In this document: positions 5,490 to 7,379 of the stretch, one piece after another
How the letters are laid out: each line of letters starts with the position of its first letter
Numbering within the stretch: the first letter of the stretch is position 1
Source: Oscillospiraceae bacterium
GTDB lineage: Bacteria > Bacillota > Clostridia > Oscillospirales > Ruminococcaceae
DNA length: 7,379 nucleotides
NCBI GenBank assembly: GCA_015067375.1
Contig: SVMQ01000106.1
Location: 1 to 7,379, forward strand
Direction: 5' to 3'
Position numbers and translations under genes: made by a program
Notes under the pieces: model-generated
Told to the model about the DNA's origin: nothing
The model's database searches: none
Seen by the model: the letters and a program-made list of their open reading frames with translations, nothing else

Positions 5490-6443
5490 ATGTTAAAGAA
5501 CAAAGGCTTCTATAAAGGCGTGGATCTGGGCGGTTGGTTCTCCCAGTGCGATTACAGCGAGGAAAGACTGAACAGCTTTATAACTGAAAAGGATATAATA
5601 AAAATAGCATCGTGGGGCGTTGACCATGTGCGCATCCCCGTGGACTACAATATCTTTGAAAACGACGACGGCACATATAAAGAGGATGGCTTTGACCGCA
5701 TTGACAGGGCGCTTGAAATGTGCGAGAAGCACGGTCTGCGCGTAGTGCTTGACCTGCACAAGACAGCAGGCTTCTCCTTTGATAACTACGGCGAGAGTGA
5801 GAGCGGATTTTTCGACAGCGAGGCGCTGCAGGAGCGCTTCTACCGTCTGTGGGAACAGTTTGCGTCACGCTACGGAAAGCGCAGCGACAGCGTTGCATTC
5901 GAGTTGCTGAACGAAGTGACTGACAAGACCTTTATCGACGCATGGAACGTTATTTCTCACAAATGCATCCGCCGCATAAGAGCTTTTGCACCTGATACCG
6001 TAATACTTGTAGGCAGCTATCATAACAACAGCGCCCCTGCTGTGCCTGATCTTGCAAAGCCCTACGACGATAAGGTCGTGTACAACTTCCACTGCTACGA
6101 GCCGTTGAAGTTCACGCATCAGGGCGCGTACTGGACTGATGTCATCAACAAGGATGAACGCTTTACCTTTGACGAAAGCAACATCACTCCCGAATTTTTT
6201 GAGCAGCTTTTCGCGCCTGCTATCGAGGCGGCAAGGCTCAACAACACGTCCCTCTACTGCGGCGAGTACGGCGTTATCGACTGCGTATCTCCCGAAGATA
6301 CGGTGAAGTGGTACAGATGCATCAACAGCGTTTTCGAGAAACACGGTATTGCAAGATGCGCATGGAACTACAAGGAGATGGACTTCGGACTTTCGGACAG
6401 CCGCCTTGACGGAGTACGAGAGGAGCTGCTGAAATATCTGTGA
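5490..6443 (+). CDS. Intracellular GH5 beta-glucanase / cellodextrinase
   Basis: 317 aa with no signal peptide, so cytoplasmic. It is a single-domain GH5 (clan GH-A TIM barrel) that opens KGVDLGGWFSQ, as in ruminococcal cellodextrinases. The conserved GH5 set is present: R48 (VRIP), H90 (LDLH), N141-E142 (acid/base, LLNEV), H201 and Y203 (FHCYEP), E259 (nucleophile, CGEYG) and W292 (AWNYKEMDFG). The usual NEP is NEV here. It retains beta-1,4-linkage hydrolysis by family; the exact substrate (cellodextrins, mixed-linkage oligosaccharides or glucomannan fragments) cannot be read from sequence. Its role would be to finish oligosaccharides taken up by the cell, such as those released by the divergent lichenase. 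There is no carbohydrate-binding module or dockerin. It is monocistronic: a terminator follows 21 bp after the stop and the next gene is convergent. Confidence 0.93.
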   Translation: MLKNKGFYKGVDLGGWFSQCDYSEERLNSFITEKDIIKIASWGVDHVRIPVDYNIFENDDGTYKEDGFDRIDRALEMCEKHGLRVVLDLHKTAGFSFDNYGESESGFFDSEALQERFYRLWEQFASRYGKRSDSVAFELLNEVTDKTFIDAWNVISHKCIRRIRAFAPDTVILVGSYHNNSAPAVPDLAKPYDDKVVYNFHCYEPLKFTHQGAYWTDVINKDERFTFDESNITPEFFEQLFAPAIEAARLNNTSLYCGEYGVIDCVSPEDTVKWYRCINSVFEKHGIARCAWNYKEMDFGLSDSRLDGVREELLKYL

Positions 6444-6464
6444 TGCGTTTAATATAGACACAAC

Positions 6465-6492
6465 AAAGCCCACAGGACTTCCTGTGGGCTTT
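6465..6492 (+). terminator. Strong, probably bidirectional terminator after the GH5 gene
   Basis: AAAGCCCACAGG (6465-6476), loop ACTT, CCTGTGGGCTTT (6481-6492): a perfect 12-bp stem. Its A/T ends supply a short T run on either strand, so it can stop GH5 transcripts and also those of the convergent PH-like gene. The T tract is short (TTT, then AAATGCTATTTT), so stem strength carries most of the effect. Confidence 0.85.
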
Positions 6493-6532
6493 AAATGCTA
6501 TTTTGTGCTATAAAAACAAACTGTGTACACCA

Positions 6533-6588
6533 CGATCAGCAGATCGTATTATTGCGATGGGTATCTGCTGAACGCATAACAGGATGCG
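6533..6588. repeat. Cluster of inverted repeats between convergent genes
   Basis: TCAGCAGAT (6536-6544) is complementary to ATCTGCTGA (6563-6571), with CG/CG pairs outside one mismatch (6533-6534 with 6573-6574) and an 18-nt loop. The same left arm can instead form CGATC-AGCA-GATCG (6533-6546). Next to it is CGCAT (6573-6577) / ATGCG (6584-6588). None has a T tract, so these are not typical intrinsic terminators. They could structure the 3' end of the PH-like gene's transcript or be a remnant of a palindromic repeat element. Confidence 0.45.
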
Positions 6589-6591
6589 GTG

Positions 6592-7379
6592 TTACTCTTG
6601 ATTCTCTAATGCAATGGCGACGACCTCTCCGAGAAAGCTATCCAGACCTGAGAATTTGATCTTTTGGATGTCAGGGCGCGTCTGCTGGATGATCCTGCAC
6701 ATCATCGCCATCATAAGTCCGATCTGCCCGGTTGCGGGACCGACATTGGACAACTGTATGCTGTCGTCATTTTTCATTTTAAAAGAAAATGTAGGACTGC
6801 TTCCGCCAGGCTTGGTGAACGCCTTGAAATCACGGAAAAATGCGTACTTCAATTTACCTTTATTGATAAAGATAAGTCTTTCGCTGGTGATGAACATACC
6901 GACCTTGCCTTTGGATGTGATTCCGTTGTCCGCAAATATGTAGACCTGTTCGGTAGGCGCTATGACATTTCTGATAGCGTCCATTGCCATTTCCCAGCGG
7001 CTAGTGTTTGCATCAGGCAGCGCGATCGCGCCAAGATTCTCAGCTCCGACACCGCGGAATATGTCGAGTATCTCCCTTATTGAGTAATTGTTGTTGAGGG
7101 CGCTGCACATTGCGCCGAATATCTCATAGGAGCCGTCCTGTTTTTTGAATTCCATTCTTGTGTAATCAAGCTGCTGGTTTGCATAATTATCACCATGTGC
7201 GCTTCCCTTATTAGTCCATTTGTAGTCGATGGATACAGGGCAGGCTGCAGGTGCAGCCACAGGCTGAGCGGTATATACAGGCTGCTGTACTGCAGCAGGT
7301 GCAGGTTGAGCCTGAGGCTGAGGTTGAGGCTCAGGCTCGGGAGCAGGCTCAGGCTTTTCTATGACCAGCGGGCCAACAT
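6592..7379 (-). CDS. PH-like domain protein with proline-rich tether (5' end outside window)
   Basis: The frame is open from the right edge to the TAA at 6592, giving 261 visible residues. The true start lies beyond 7379, so the internal GTG at 7260 should not be taken as the start. Visible residues about 2-40 are a low-complexity Pro/Glu/Gln/Ala tether (VIEKPEPAPEPEPQPQPQ, then AAVQQPVYTAQP). A helical part follows (about 70-135). Then comes a beta-rich segment, about 140-215, with KVGMFITSERLIFINKGKLKYAFFRDFKAF, which has the shape of a bacterial PH-like domain: strand with (I/F)T..RL(I/F), basic turn, then a tyrosine/aromatic strand. A helix with many Met (IGLMMAMMCRIIQQ) caps it. I do not recognise a named family and assign no function. 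No membrane segment is visible in this part. The gene converges on GH5 and shares the intervening terminator region. Confidence 0.7.
   Translation of the reverse strand, partial: VGPLVIEKPEPAPEPEPQPQPQAQPAPAAVQQPVYTAQPVAAPAACPVSIDYKWTNKGSAHGDNYANQQLDYTRMEFKKQDGSYEIFGAMCSALNNNYSIREILDIFRGVGAENLGAIALPDANTSRWEMAMDAIRNVIAPTEQVYIFADNGITSKGKVGMFITSERLIFINKGKLKYAFFRDFKAFTKPGGSSPTFSFKMKNDDSIQLSNVGPATGQIGLMMAMMCRIIQQTRPDIQKIKFSGLDSFLGEVVAIALENQE
7297..7353 (-). repeat. Hexanucleotide-like repeat coding a Pro-X tether
   Basis: Nineteen codons alternate CCT/CCC with GAG, CAG, CAA, GCA or GCT, reading as a PEPAPEPEPQPQPQAQPAP stretch. The DNA is an imperfect array of 6-bp units of the form CCTSAR on the minus strand. 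Such arrays change length by slippage and usually code stiff, extended linkers between domains. Confidence 0.75.

Noticed and set aside
5865..6473. 202-codon minus-strand frame
   Set aside because: Antisense to GH5 over its catalytic residues and starting inside the GH5 terminator hairpin; no ribosome site or family pattern.
7359..7379. ATG at 7379 on the minus strand as a gene start
   Set aside because: That frame stops at TAG after six codons; the real gene is in another frame that continues beyond the edge.

Overview
This window most likely comes from a moderate-GC, plant-fibre-degrading Firmicute of the Ruminococcus type (Oscillospiraceae). The evidence is strong Shine-Dalgarno sites before most genes, a Gram-positive-style lipoprotein lichenase, a cytoplasmic GH5 enzyme of the cellodextrinase type, and a c-di-GMP phosphodiesterase with a clostridial-style degenerate GGDEF region. 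The genus is inferred from gene character only; there is no rRNA or other marker.

Layout from left to right. Positions 1-1303 (minus) hold most of a polytopic membrane protein that resembles GT-C glycosyltransferases. Its 3' end lies beyond the left edge. Just upstream of it, at 1378-3258/3267 (minus), is a seven-TM protein with a degenerate GGDEF region and an EAL domain with all catalytic residues. The two are probably one transcript, read from a good promoter at 3373-3401. Positions 3268-3601 are a non-coding interval with that promoter, an odd interrupted small reading frame, a short inverted repeat and a clear terminator (3488-3522). Next is an AraC-family regulator (3602-4345, minus) with its own likely promoter, followed by a lipoprotein GH16 lichenase (4444-5277, minus).

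The lichenase is divergent from an intracellular GH5 glucanase/cellodextrinase (5490-6443, plus). The AT-rich spacer between them carries a nearly perfect 16-bp direct repeat over and upstream of the probable lichenase promoter. GH5 ends at a strong symmetric terminator (6465-6492). A cluster of weaker hairpins separates it from a convergent gene (6592 to the right edge, minus) that encodes a proline-rich tether and a PH-like domain. The 5' end of that gene is outside the window.

The centre reads as a small beta-glucan locus. A surface lipoprotein lichenase would cut mixed-linkage beta-1,3-1,4-glucan outside the cell, and a cytoplasmic GH5 enzyme would finish imported oligosaccharides. The adjacent AraC protein is the obvious candidate regulator. 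No transporter is present in the window. The left-hand pair links c-di-GMP turnover to a possible surface-glycan enzyme; this is inference from gene order. I see no CRISPR array, tRNA, rRNA, insertion sequence or phage gene.
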